Shown: piece by piece, positions 1-9,419 of the stretch
How positions within the stretch are numbered: position 1 is the first letter of the stretch
Layout: each line of letters opens with the position of its first letter
Assembly (NCBI GenBank): GCA_963971285.1
Contig: OZ020260.1
Location: 10,202,798-10,266,797 of the forward strand
Length of the DNA stretch: 64,000 nucleotides
From: Astropecten irregularis
Lineage: Eukaryota; Echinodermata; Asteroidea; Paxillosida; Astropectinidae
Direction of reading: 5' to 3'
The notes under the pieces: generated by a model
The model's input: only the letters and a program-made list of their open reading frames with translations
The model's database searches: none
What the model was told of the DNA's origin: nothing
Program-made: the position numbers and the translations under genes

Positions 1-1765
1 ATTCAAGCTTCCGTACTCTGAAGCTTCAAAGATCCAAAATGACCTTTTATTGCCACATACATGACAGAATTGAGCTTGGGAAAAAGACTTCCAATGGGGA
101 ATAAGATAACAGGGGTGTAAATTAAACCAAGTAACTGGGGCACTGAACTCCCTTTATAAAAATTGTGGAACTCAACAGTCACACTAGTCGTACACCGAAT
201 CCAAAAATTAATAATAGTACAGCGCCCCAGTTTAACACTAGGTGTAATGTAAAATAAGCTTACTCTGTCCATTGCACTTGGATAGAGTTGATGAAACCTG
301 GTGACTTGCAGCTCTCCTTGCGATGCCAGGACTATTGCGCTAGCCTCACCTCTGCCCAAATGGCTCACATCCTGCCATCTCCAGCAATTATTAGCTTGAA
401 CCACCCACTCCTTTCACACCAGGCCTCCCCAGTACATGAGTATCTATCTCACTCCTTAATAATACTGATGATACATGTAAAAGGTATTATAACAGCACCT
501 TACGTAAAACCTCAAAGCGCTTTACAACCAACACGATCACAACATGTGATACACAAAGATTAAAAAACTAAAACTAAACTATCAAGGTAAAAATAATAAA
601 CTACAATTCCTAAACGCATTTTCGTGTACATGTCAATATCACAAAGAAGGCAAATGTGCAGTGGCAACAAGATTTTTGGGGAATCCCAGAGGCGGGTCGT
701 GGAGAATCTCCCAAGCACACAATATCCCGTCTAAGATAATCCCGCAAGGCTGGCCGTTTCCCATGCAATTTAAGGGCCCGGGCCCCGCAGGTATATTCAC
801 AGGTCCACTAACCTCCGGGTGATGAGGAGACAGTGACACTGTGCGCTAATAGTCAATTCACCACACCCAACCACCAGCTACAACTGAAAGGTGTCCCCGA
901 AAAACTGGCCTATTGCAATCCAAAAAAAAAATATTATGGGAATAAAATAATACGCCTAGATGTTTTAAGAGCCGTTTTAAAAGTAGACAGTAATTTTGAT
1001 TGGTGAATCATTGCTTGCTCCAGAGAGAAACTGAGCCATAGGAGAAGGATTGTTCTCCATAGAACTTAATTAGTGCGTGGGTAAGAGATAGGAGGCTGCA
1101 TGGAGCCTGACTTTAGTAGAGGAGTGCAAGTTTATGACTGGTATATGAAGCTTTATAAGGTCATGTATGTAGACCAGCAACAACTTATAGTATAGATGAT
1201 TCTTTCTCTCAACTGCAACCAGTAAAGCTCCTTTATGAGTAGGGAGATTTGTATTTCACGAGACACACGTAAAACCAAACACGATGCAATATTTTGCATT
1301 CTCTGGCATGTCCGGCAAGCCATGAAACAGAGAGTTGCAGGCATCAAACCTAGATGTAGCAAATACATGCACAACTGGCAACCTGTGAATCAATCAGTAG
1401 GGGATCCAGCGGGCAAGATGTTGCAATGGATGACTTCAACAGCCTCAATACAACACCCTCAGACACTGAGCATTTTACAAAGCAAAACAAGTTAATGGGT
1501 CAGCTTAATTAGGTACGACAAGATACAAGAATACAGGACAGACTAAAGACAACTACTACACTGTATTTGGTGTAGGTTTTCGAACCCTTATGATCGAACC
1601 TATTTGATATTTTTGTGCCTGCCACCACAACTTCAACGATCAATGCCCATAACTTAATGGCATCTGCCTGTGACCACGATATCGATTTAAAGCTACATGA
1701 TAAAAACAAGAATAAAAGTTGAGACAACAAATTATCACAAGATAAACAGCAATAAGAAAACTATG
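1..1765. other. Gene-free left flank
   Basis: I see no convincing exon here; the open frames are short, low in family resemblance and overlap on both strands. A stretch near 135-240 begins with the words AGTAACTGGGGC and CTGAACTCC, which recur near 10355-10385, and it ends with a roughly inverted copy (GCGCCCCAGTT), so it may be a small inverted-repeat element. Around 510-530 there is a CTCAAAGCGCTTTAC word of the kind found in 3' tails of LINE-type repeats. Nothing else is assignable. Confidence 0.5.
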
Positions 1766-1947
1766 CCAATAGCGCTCCGCACAGGCTCAGACAAACGTTG
1801 CAACCATGCAAACGTGTGGTGAGTGATGTGCATGCATGGTGTACATTACGTGTGTAAGTCAATGTTTTGTTTGACATCCGGGGAATTTCGTACATGTGCG
1901 CACTGGCCAAATCACTCGTGTGATGTCATTAGTGCGAAGCGCTATTG
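1766..1947. mobile_element. MITE copy A, CCAATAGCG terminal repeats
   Basis: The stretch opens with CCAATAGCGCTCCGCAC and closes with the near inverse GTGCGAAGCGCTATTG, giving terminal inverted repeats of about 16 bp. The interior (CAGACAAACGTTGCAACC, then ATGCAAACGTGTGGTGAG) recurs in a second copy 60 bp downstream. No coding capacity is seen. The superfamily is unknown and no clean target duplication is visible. Confidence 0.65.
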
Positions 1948-2006
1948 TAGTGTGTACTGTGCAGCAGATCAAGATCAGCGCACAAACAATAAAATGAAGC
2001 AAAATA

Positions 2007-2147
2007 CAATAGCGCTGCGCATTTGCGCAAAAAAATAGCACCAAACCTCAGACAAACATTGCAACCGGCCATGCAAACGTGTGGTGAGTTGGGGTATGTG
2101 TGCGCATGCATGCATGGTGTGACGTCATTAGTGCGGAACGCTATTGG
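2007..2147. mobile_element. MITE copy B, CCAATAGCG terminal repeats
   Basis: This is the second copy of the preceding element. It begins CAATAGCGCTGCGCA and ends GTGCGGAACGCTATTGG, with the same interior words including ATGCAAACGTGTGGTGAG and GACGTCATTAGTGCG. The two copies lie in the same orientation about 60 bp apart, so they look like a tandem insertion or duplication. Confidence 0.65.
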
Positions 2148-2579
2148 TATTTGGATCAAACAATAAAATACAATTATTAGAATTTTTAAAAAGCAGTGAG
2201 CTTTTTCGTTCACCATGGCCAGTGGCTAATCAGGGGGCAGGTGAAATGTCCGCTGACCCAGGCTATTAATCAACCCTCCAAAAGAAGAGCTTATGGGTCA
2301 GTTCAGACAATCTCGGACCAAAGTTATGATATATACATGTATGCCAAACATATGTATGTAAAACAACATTAAAACATGCTGAAGATAACAACCCCAAACT
2401 ATACAGTCATACAGACTGCAATAATATACTGTGCACTTGAGCCCCCAACTCCTTCTTCCATATTATAGGGGCAAGCTCAAGAAGCTCAACTGTAGCTCAC
2501 TTGTCTGACACTCATTTCTTTTTAAGACTCGACGGTCATCAGCATCAGTGCCATAGTTGAGTCATTCAATTCCGAAAAT

Positions 2580-2682
2580 GAGTCCGAGTTCTTGCCACCT
2601 GAGCCTGATTCCAAATCCATGTCCGAGTTCGAGTCCAAGTCAAAATCCAAGTCCTAGTCTTTGCAATCCAAATACGAGTCCT
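2580..2682. repeat. Degenerate hexanucleotide repeat (GAGTCC/AAGTCC)
   Basis: Imperfect repeats of GAGTCC, AAGTCC and AAATCC run through this stretch. A related block (AAGTCCAAGTCCAAATCC) occurs near 6345-6368 on the other side of the piggyBac transposase gene. They may be simple sequence or remnants of a shared flanking repeat. Confidence 0.6.
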
Positions 2683-2733
2683 TTTGTGAATTTCACGTCA
2701 TCTTCTCAGCGAAAAGGAAATTATTCTAATTAA

Positions 2734-3086
2734 AGGTAATATCATACTTTAGTTTTTATCAAAGAAATACAGATTCATGGGCAAAAATATCACGACAGAT
2801 ACAGTAACAGTCATCTGTGAAAATTTCAGTCTCATACGGTGACCACTTTTTGAGAAAACAGTGAAAAACAACCACAGTATTCCTTAAGTCTTTTCTCTTT
2901 TATTTTTGATCTTTTAAAAGATCAATGTTTTTCGGTCGTTGTTTTACTGATTTCTGGATAAATACACCGTTTCAGGCGGAAAAATGTTAACGGTAGGTTT
3001 CTACCACCACCATCTTCATACCCTGTAAGTTATATGTAAATCTGTGAACATTTCTGTTTTGGTTTCTTACCAAAGTATGATACTAC
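2734..3086. mobile_element. TTAA-type MITE, subfamily A, copy 1
   Basis: A TTAA at 2730-2733 precedes AGGTAATATCATACTTT and the far end reads CCAAAGTATGATACTAC. The interior carries the family landmarks: a TTTTGATCTTTTAAAAGATC palindrome, GGATAAATACACCGTTTCAGGC, and TACGTAAATCTGTGAACA in this orientation. The right-hand TTAA has been lost (AGGG follows). Non-autonomous; no protein. Confidence 0.8.
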
Positions 3087-3607
3087 AGGGACTATCTGAT
3101 CCTCAATAAACCACACATCACAATTAACACATCTATAGATTCATGCAGAACTGGGCATGGAGGCATTTGAAATGAAACAAATTTACAGCCTAATTTGACA
3201 GAAAAGAAGCATCAATTTGATGCAGCAATCTAAAGCAGCTTGGAGAAGGGGGTGGGGGATTCAGGGACCTCTTCTTATACATGTACATGTACCTCCCCTC
3301 ACTATATCTGCAATTCCACCAACCCCCACTACAGCATAGGATGGTGATGGTGGTGTTGATGGTGAAGGAGAGCTAGCAGGCTAATCAGAGTCGAACATGG
3401 CGGTGCTGGCAAAGTGAGGTGCAGAGGGATATCAGCCATCCTCTGGTCATGCTGCGCCATTGGTGTCCCAAGAGGTCGAGCCGTGTACCTTGCAGTTTGA
3501 GAGCCCGGGCTCAGCCGGCTGATTTGCAGGCTTGCAACACCTCCCGGGTGATTAACGTGTAGCACAGTGATCCCCCAAGTTGTTGGAGCTGGTGGTGGTG
3601 GTGATGA

Positions 3608-5866
3608 TTAATTGGAGGCGGAGGTGGTGGTGGTGGTAGAGGAGTCCAGCTGTTGTGTGGCTGCATCATGGAACCGAATGAAGCACCTGCCTGGGCATAG
3701 ATGAACACCACACACAAGGCAACCATTCCCTGTGGTCTTGGTGCGGCCTTTCTTGGTCACACCCCCGTGCAGTCGGCACCACCTGCACCACTTGGGGTAC
3801 AACCCCGGCATCTTGGTGGAGTAGTGCCCATTGATAGTGGTGCAGGAAGTTGGCCTGGACTCCTGGAAGTTTTGTGATGAAGCATTTGTATAGCCCGCAA
3901 TCAACTCGGTGGCCAAGGTCACGACGAAGTAGGAGTGCGTCATCTTGGATGGAGATGAATCGCCATCACTGTTATCATCGTTGTCTTCATCGCCGTCTCT
4001 ACACTCCTTCATGTGGTGTTGCTTGAAGCAGATCCACGAGTTGATGCGGGCAATGTCCAGCAGAAAATACATGATCCTCTTCCACCAGACCTTGGTTTTC
4101 TTAAAGCACGTGAAGTATGACCGCAGCTGATCATTGCGGTCAACTCTCATATAGCGGATGTAATCAAGGACTTGGGGTGCCATTGGAATTGAGGTGACCC
4201 GCAACTGTCTAGTGGTCTCGTTGGGGATATTGCGCTGGACGGTGGGGTCACGCCAGCCCTGGTGGCCAGTGGAGATGGTCATCAACATCTTGGAATTCCT
4301 CCACCCTGTGGCAACAAGAGGACCGTTCTGCAGGACATTTAACGTGCCATGAGAGGTCTTAGGCATGGCCTTCATCCGGGTGTTGTCGGTGCTCTTCATC
4401 AGATCCTTGGGGAAGCCCTTGCTGCTGGATTTAACTGCTCCGGTGAAGTAGATTTTGTTACTCAACAGGTCCCTTGCTAGAGCCACAGAAGAATAAAGAC
4501 GGTCAGCGTACAGGTGGTGGTACATGGAACGATGGTGCTTGATGAGGGAGGTCACGGTCCCAGCCGTGGTGGTTTTTTCACAGGGATGGATTTTAAAATT
4601 CAACATGTACCCAGTCAAGGTTTCTGTTAAACTACATACTTTGAAGCCAGTCCTCATTGGCACATAGAACTTCTTGACATTGGCTTTGAAGTGACGATAC
4701 TTGATCACGGCTTCGTCAATGGAAAGGGCCTGTCGTGGGTTATATTTATGTAAGCACCTGCTCCGGACCTCATCCCATACGGGTTGAACTGGGTACAGGG
4801 GATGGGCCTTCATGTACAAAAACCTGAGCCCTTTGTCTTTTATCTTCTGTGGGTTCTTTTGAGGGTCGTTGCAGCACCAAGAGCAGTTAAGCTGGTCGAA
4901 GCGGTTCCTGGTCATGGTCATACTGATGAGAAGGTTACGAATGCCAGGAAAAGTCGACCAGTAGTTGCGATAGTTGGCCACCTTCACAACACCCATCAGC
5001 AGATGAATTCCCAGGAACGCTCTCATCTCCTCTAAGGATGTGGCCTTCTGCCCGGCAGAACGGAGTTTATGGCTGGTCCACTTCACCATTTTGGTTATCA
5101 GGATGATTGGAAAAAAACTAAGAAAATAGTGGAGTGGTGAGTTTCCCCGGTGGAATTTGGGGCCGGGTGGTGCAGGTCCCCTGAAGAGGTGGATGTTTCG
5201 CTCACTCAGGACTCTACTCCACCCATCCCCATCCTCCGGGTAGTCAGACTGGTACAGCGGGTCTAGATCGTTGTCCATCATCGGAGCCAAAGGGGTAGAC
5301 TCCTTCTTTACCTTTTTTTTAGGAGGAGCTGGCTCCAGGATGTCACTGGTACCACTATCCTCCTCGGCCTCCGATCCACCAGCCTCCAATTCTCCATCGT
5401 CAGATGACCAAGCAGCAGCAGCAGGAATGGCATCCTGAAAGAATTCATCTTCACTGCTGGAGGAGCTTTCCACCAGGGCTCGGTAGTTTTTTCTACTTCG
5501 GGGTATGCCTGCCTCCTTGGCACTGCTTCTGAGAGCAGCTCGAAGCTCCTGCTGCTCAGCCTCAAGCTGCCGTCTCTTGTACCCTGGATCTTTGGACTTG
5601 GGCATTGGAGCTTTCCCTTTCCCTTTCTTCCTCACCACCTGCTTTTTTCTCTTTTCCATCTTCTCCATGGAACTGCTCGCATCTTGACTGGTAGTGCCAA
5701 ACTCTTTCATCTCCTCCTCTCCCTCCTCAACTGACTCCTGAACTGACTCCCAGCTGTCTTCTTGAATCTCCATCTCCTCCTCCACCTCCTTTTTTATCTC
5801 CTTCTCTCCCCTCTTCTTCTTCTTCTTCTCCTTGTTGCCTTTCTTCTTCTCCTTAGCCTTGTACAT
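3608..5866 (-). CDS. piggyBac-family transposase, single exon, apparently intact
   Basis: An uninterrupted 752-residue frame. The frame stays open 27 bases upstream to a GTG, but the first ATG is at 5866 and an in-frame stop lies further upstream. Order: a lysine- and glutamate-rich basic/acidic N-terminus (1-140), an acidic serine-rich stretch, then the DDE_Tnp_1_7-type core from about residue 230. Conserved acidic residues fit the family DDD set: D384 in SIDEAVIKYRH, D455 in YADRLYSS, and D576 with D579 in VDRNDQ. The C-terminus holds a cysteine-rich finger (CRWC about 694-697, CLVC, LC, C, H about 716-733), the usual piggyBac DNA-binding module. A CCA/ACC trinucleotide run makes a short poly-Thr tail. 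Family knowledge: cut-and-paste transposition into TTAA. No flanking terminal repeats could be paired with it, so it could also be a domesticated PGBD-like gene. Confidence 0.9.
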   Translation of the reverse strand: MYKAKEKKKGNKEKKKKKRGEKEIKKEVEEEMEIQEDSWESVQESVEEGEEEMKEFGTTSQDASSSMEKMEKRKKQVVRKKGKGKAPMPKSKDPGYKRRQLEAEQQELRAALRSSAKEAGIPRSRKNYRALVESSSSSEDEFFQDAIPAAAAWSSDDGELEAGGSEAEEDSGTSDILEPAPPKKKVKKESTPLAPMMDNDLDPLYQSDYPEDGDGWSRVLSERNIHLFRGPAPPGPKFHRGNSPLHYFLSFFPIILITKMVKWTSHKLRSAGQKATSLEEMRAFLGIHLLMGVVKVANYRNYWSTFPGIRNLLISMTMTRNRFDQLNCSWCCNDPQKNPQKIKDKGLRFLYMKAHPLYPVQPVWDEVRSRCLHKYNPRQALSIDEAVIKYRHFKANVKKFYVPMRTGFKVCSLTETLTGYMLNFKIHPCEKTTTAGTVTSLIKHHRSMYHHLYADRLYSSVALARDLLSNKIYFTGAVKSSSKGFPKDLMKSTDNTRMKAMPKTSHGTLNVLQNGPLVATGWRNSKMLMTISTGHQGWRDPTVQRNIPNETTRQLRVTSIPMAPQVLDYIRYMRVDRNDQLRSYFTCFKKTKVWWKRIMYFLLDIARINSWICFKQHHMKECRDGDEDNDDNSDGDSSPSKMTHSYFVVTLATELIAGYTNASSQNFQESRPTSCTTINGHYSTKMPGLYPKWCRWCRLHGGVTKKGRTKTTGNGCLVCGVHLCPGRCFIRFHDAATQQLDSSTTTTTSASN

Positions 5867-5893
5867 CTTTTCCTTCAGCCTTTTTTCCAGCAC

Positions 5894-6506
5894 AATATCC
5901 TCTTTAGAATTTAATAAAGAAAAACATAAGAATTACTTCTTGGGTCATGTTGCATGGACGTGTACTACTTGGCTTTCAACCATTGATTCAACTGTCGAAT
6001 AGGCCTTTATAATTACATTGTGCATCATGCTTTACTTCGGTGGGCTAAACCAAGAACTTAAGGCCAGTCAAATGTTGCCAGGGACCGTGCATAATATGCA
6101 TCCAGACTACTGACATGGGCCCGTCAAATGTGATCATTGGGCAATGGCAGACCAGTGAACATGGTTCACCAAACACAGTACATTAACTCTTTGCAAGTGA
6201 TACGTAATGTAGAGTCATGCAGTGATGCGGCACGACCAAAGTTCAAGACTGTTCCAAGAAATGAAATTGTGGTAAAATTAAAGGTAAAAAGAGTGAGTTG
6301 TTTGGGTGGACTTGGGCAGAGTCCTCAAAGAAACCTTATTAAATCCTTGAAGTCCAAGTCCAAATCCTTAAAAATCACGAGTCAGCACATGCAGTCTATT
6401 CAATTGCATCCCACACATCATGACACATACATGTACATGTAGGTTCATTTTCAACTCTCAGCATCAGCATATAAAAAATGTGGCAATGGTTTACAAGCAT
6501 CCCGTA
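5894..6506. other. Gene-free spacer
   Basis: AT-rich spacer upstream of the piggyBac frame. It holds the short AAGTCCAAGTCCAAATCC block near 6345-6368 and an ACATGTACATGTA run near 6425-6440. I see no exon and no terminal inverted repeat that would bound the transposase element. Confidence 0.5.
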
Positions 6507-6940
6507 TAAAAGCCCTAGTCCAACGGGATCATAATTCTCTAAAAACACACAATCAGTTTATTTGTTAAGTGTATTAGACTAAATTGGTGCCAAATTTTTT
6601 CAAATTTTAGTCACTTATATTAGGGAAAATAATTATAAACGAAAAAGGATAATTAAATATTCAAAAGTCGCGCTTTATATTCAACCATTTACCATTTACT
6701 GCCGTGGCGGGCGCTGTCGTTCTTCTCTGGTGATGTGACGTCATGACAGGTACTCATCCAGCTAGCTAGCTACAGCTTGTACAACTTTGCCACTGTGATT
6801 ATGTATCGTGTACAGTGTACGTGGTGGCCGTGCCATTGAAGAAAACGCATATTGAGTTGTAGGTGGCTGCACACCAGCATCAGGGAAAAGGTGTCACTAT
6901 CTATTGCCGTGTGTGTGTGGTTTATTTGTGGAGATAGAAA
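6507..6940 (+). repeat. Unclassified interspersed repeat, copy 1
   Basis: About 430 bp shared, in reverse orientation, with 38160-38622. Matching landmarks in order are AGCCCTAGTCCA, TTAAATATTCAAAAGTCGCG, TGCCGTGGCGGG, CATGACAGGTACTCATCCAG, GAGTTGTAGGTGGCTGCAC and TTTGTGGAGATAGAAAA. No terminal inverted repeat or protein was found, so the class is open. Confidence 0.75.
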
Positions 6941-7142
6941 AGGTATAATCTAGGCCCAGATGACTGTACATTACAGTAAAGTACACATCGCGTTGTGTGC
7001 TTCGGCCGGCTAGCTGAACCTAGGTACATGTACCTGTCATGACGTCACTGGTCGTAATTCATAATATGCAGATTATAAGCAAATGTGCACAAACAAATGT
7101 ATGAGTGGTCAAGAACGACAATGTACTAGTGCTGTGCATTAA

Positions 7143-7564
7143 CCCCTTCAGCCCGGGATTATTTTCAGCCCTGCTTGTTCCGACCTCATTATCAGCCACC
7201 GGTCACAATAGAGGTCAGCTGGCCCGGCTTTGTGTGCAGGGCTCGGCGTAAACAATGCAGGCACGCATTGGTTGAATAGCACCGCACAAAAGATCGCATT
7301 CAAGGTGGACTCTAATCCGTTCAAGCCCAGATGTTCGGAACTCAGAGATTGCCGTTCTCTCGAAAATGCAGATCTTTTCAAATGCAAATTATGGGGGTGA
7401 ATGTACCACATTGAGCCGATCTTTTTTGGACAATAAAGTTCACAGAACCTCTTGTTCCAGACAGTACCCCCATTCAATGCATTTCAATGGAAATAACAAA
7501 GCAATCATGAATATTCTCAGGCCATGACGTGGGGCTGCTATGGATGCTCCCCGGGCTGAATGGG
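7143..7564. mobile_element. TTAA-flanked MITE with CCC ends (piggyBac-like)
   Basis: TTAA at 7139-7142 is followed by CCCCTTCAGCCCGGG, and CCCGGGCTGAATGGG is followed by TTAA at 7565-7568. A TTAA target duplication with CCC termini is the piggyBac pattern, and an intact piggyBac transposase lies 1.3 kb away. The interior is non-coding, about 420 bp. Confidence 0.7.
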
Positions 7565-7568
7565 TTAA

Positions 7569-8336
7569 AAACGGATTTCCAGGCTCCCGCTTAAAATCTA
7601 GCCATCCGGTTTCAAAATTTCAAAAACGGTATATATAACAAAACCAACTTTTTAAAAAGGAGACTGACGTTTGCCCAATGAATACAAAAAACCCAAAAGT
7701 GTAGACTGTATAATACTATTTCAGTCGTTTTGGGGGTCCATTTTGCCAAGCAGAAACAAAATTTTTGCAAACTTGATTAAAAAATTTTTTTTGAACAGCC
7801 TTCCGAAAGCGACGATCGCTCGAAAGAAGACGTAACATATCGCGTACGATGCATCATGCACACAGCATGCCCACCACGTGGCCGCATGGCCCGCCCCAAC
7901 GGCCCCATGCTGGCCATGCAGCAGCAGCATTGCATCCAGAAAATTCCACGATGTGTATCTGGGCCGCACCATTCAAAGCATACGTTGTGCACTGTAACGT
8001 TGTGCACTACAGTGCACAGTCGCCAATTTGCAATCGGGCCGGAAGAGCAAGCCTACATGTCGTACGTACAATGTGTGTATTTGGTGCATGCAGTCATGTC
8101 ACGCTCGGTACCTTGGATTTCGGCCGGCTTCAATGCATATTTTTTGTAAGAAATGTGCCATGTCACGCTGAGCAAGTTATGAACGATTCTGACTAAATAT
8201 TCTGTAAGGTTGCCGGCACCAAATCATCGCAAGATTCCTAAACACGCTTGTAGATTGAGACCAGAAACTCATGTATACGTCACCGCAATGATCGCTGTAG
8301 CATGTTTTATACACTCCTACATACAGCTTTTGGGAA
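7569..8336. other. Gene-free spacer
   Basis: Overlapping short frames on both strands in a GC-rich patch near 7840-8130 (rich in GCATGC and GGCC words) are not supported by any family resemblance. No gene or repeat boundary could be assigned. Confidence 0.4.
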
Positions 8337-8458
8337 GCGGTCTTTATGTCAACAGCGCACGCGCACACAATTGTGAGCACGCGCGGGCTGTTTTGTGCCT
8401 GCGCAGTTGTGCGTCTGTGATGTTGTGCGTGCACGTGCGCTGTTGACTTGAAGACCAC
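8337..8458. mobile_element. Short fold-back element
   Basis: The left arm starts GCGGTCTTTATGTCAACAGC and the right arm is its near inverse, ending GCTGTTGACTTGAAGACCAC. Arms of about 34 bp enclose a short GC-rich loop with repeated GCGCACG words. The structure would form a strong hairpin. Superfamily unknown. Confidence 0.65.
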
Positions 8459-8510
8459 AACCGGTTCTCAAAAGTCTCCCATTGAGCACTCATTTCTGAT
8501 TAAATCGGGG

Positions 8511-8816
8511 GACGAGTTGGGGAGGGGCGAGTTGGGGAGGGGGTGAGTCGGTCAGGGAGTGAGTTGGTTAGGCAGCAAGCGCAGAATGCGGGGAGCTTTC
8601 CGGGGAGGGGGCGAGTTGGTCAGGGAGTGAGTTGGTCAAGGGGTGAGGGTCAATTGCAGAATGCCCCGCCACTCACCTCTCACTCATTAAACCTGTGTAC
8701 AACGTCGTTCTTGACCGCTCATATGTTTATGCACAGGGTTTTTCAGGGGTGGGGTATTCTGCAATTAGCCTAACAGTTACTCCAGGGGTGTGCCGGTCAG
8801 GGGGCGAGTTGACCTG
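8511..8816. repeat. GAGTTGG minisatellite-like block
   Basis: Repeats of the words GGGGCGAGTTGG, TCAGGGAGTGAGTTGGT and AGGGGTGAG recur irregularly, with an interruption near 8650-8780. The block is G-rich on this strand. No coding sense. Confidence 0.55.
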
Positions 8817-9407
8817 TAACATGTTAATCCTACTTTTCATACTCACATTTTTAAGATTGCAATTTACAGGGAGCCTAGGTCTGATCTGAGGCTGTGCCAC
8901 CCAGTACAGCGCTGAATCAAAATCCTTCTTCTTCTTCACTTCACTTCAGTTCTTGCCACTTCACTTCATGCAAAAACTCGGATGACAGGTTCAAATCGAG
9001 CTAGGCCCTAGGACCTAATTTCTCTGTTTCCAACCAACCAATCCAACTTTAATACAACTATAAAAAAGTACAAGCTAACAAGGGACCAGGCAGCTTTTCA
9101 ACACCTGAGGACCATGACCAGGCCTACTCCATAACAATGAATATGCATGCAATGATGAACATGTGTGAAGTCGGTTTTGGTTTCTGGCTACCTAGCTGCT
9201 AATAATATAACATGTGAATTTTTTCAGGAAGGTCGAATAAAAGAAATTGAATTGCTTGGACAAAAGCAAATGAAAATTAAAATATTACGATATTGAATCA
9301 AAATTGTATTCGAATTTCTGAAATCCTTTCTTCTTCTTCATCTCATTCCTTCTTTTCTTTAAAACTAATTCATATTTAAAACTTTTAGCAAGCTAGACGG
9401 CCTTTTC

Positions 9408-9419
9408 AAAGATGGCGGC
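9408..9419 (+). promoter_or_regulatory. TISU/YY1-like start element of ATP13A1
   Basis: The start codon lies in AAAGATGGCGGC, 11 of 12 positions of the TISU consensus SAASATGGCGGC, which also contains a YY1 core. TISU elements mark genes with very short 5' UTRs read without scanning; that role here is inference. An in-frame TAG at 9394-9396 closes the frame upstream and supports this ATG. Confidence 0.6.

Noticed and set aside
3329..3726. Small His- and Pro-rich minus-strand frames
   Set aside because: They translate a CCA/ATC microsatellite at the end of the piggyBac gene.
5867..5893. Longer piggyBac N-terminus starting at GTG
   Set aside because: Only a GTG is available at 5893; the first ATG is at 5866 and an in-frame stop lies upstream.
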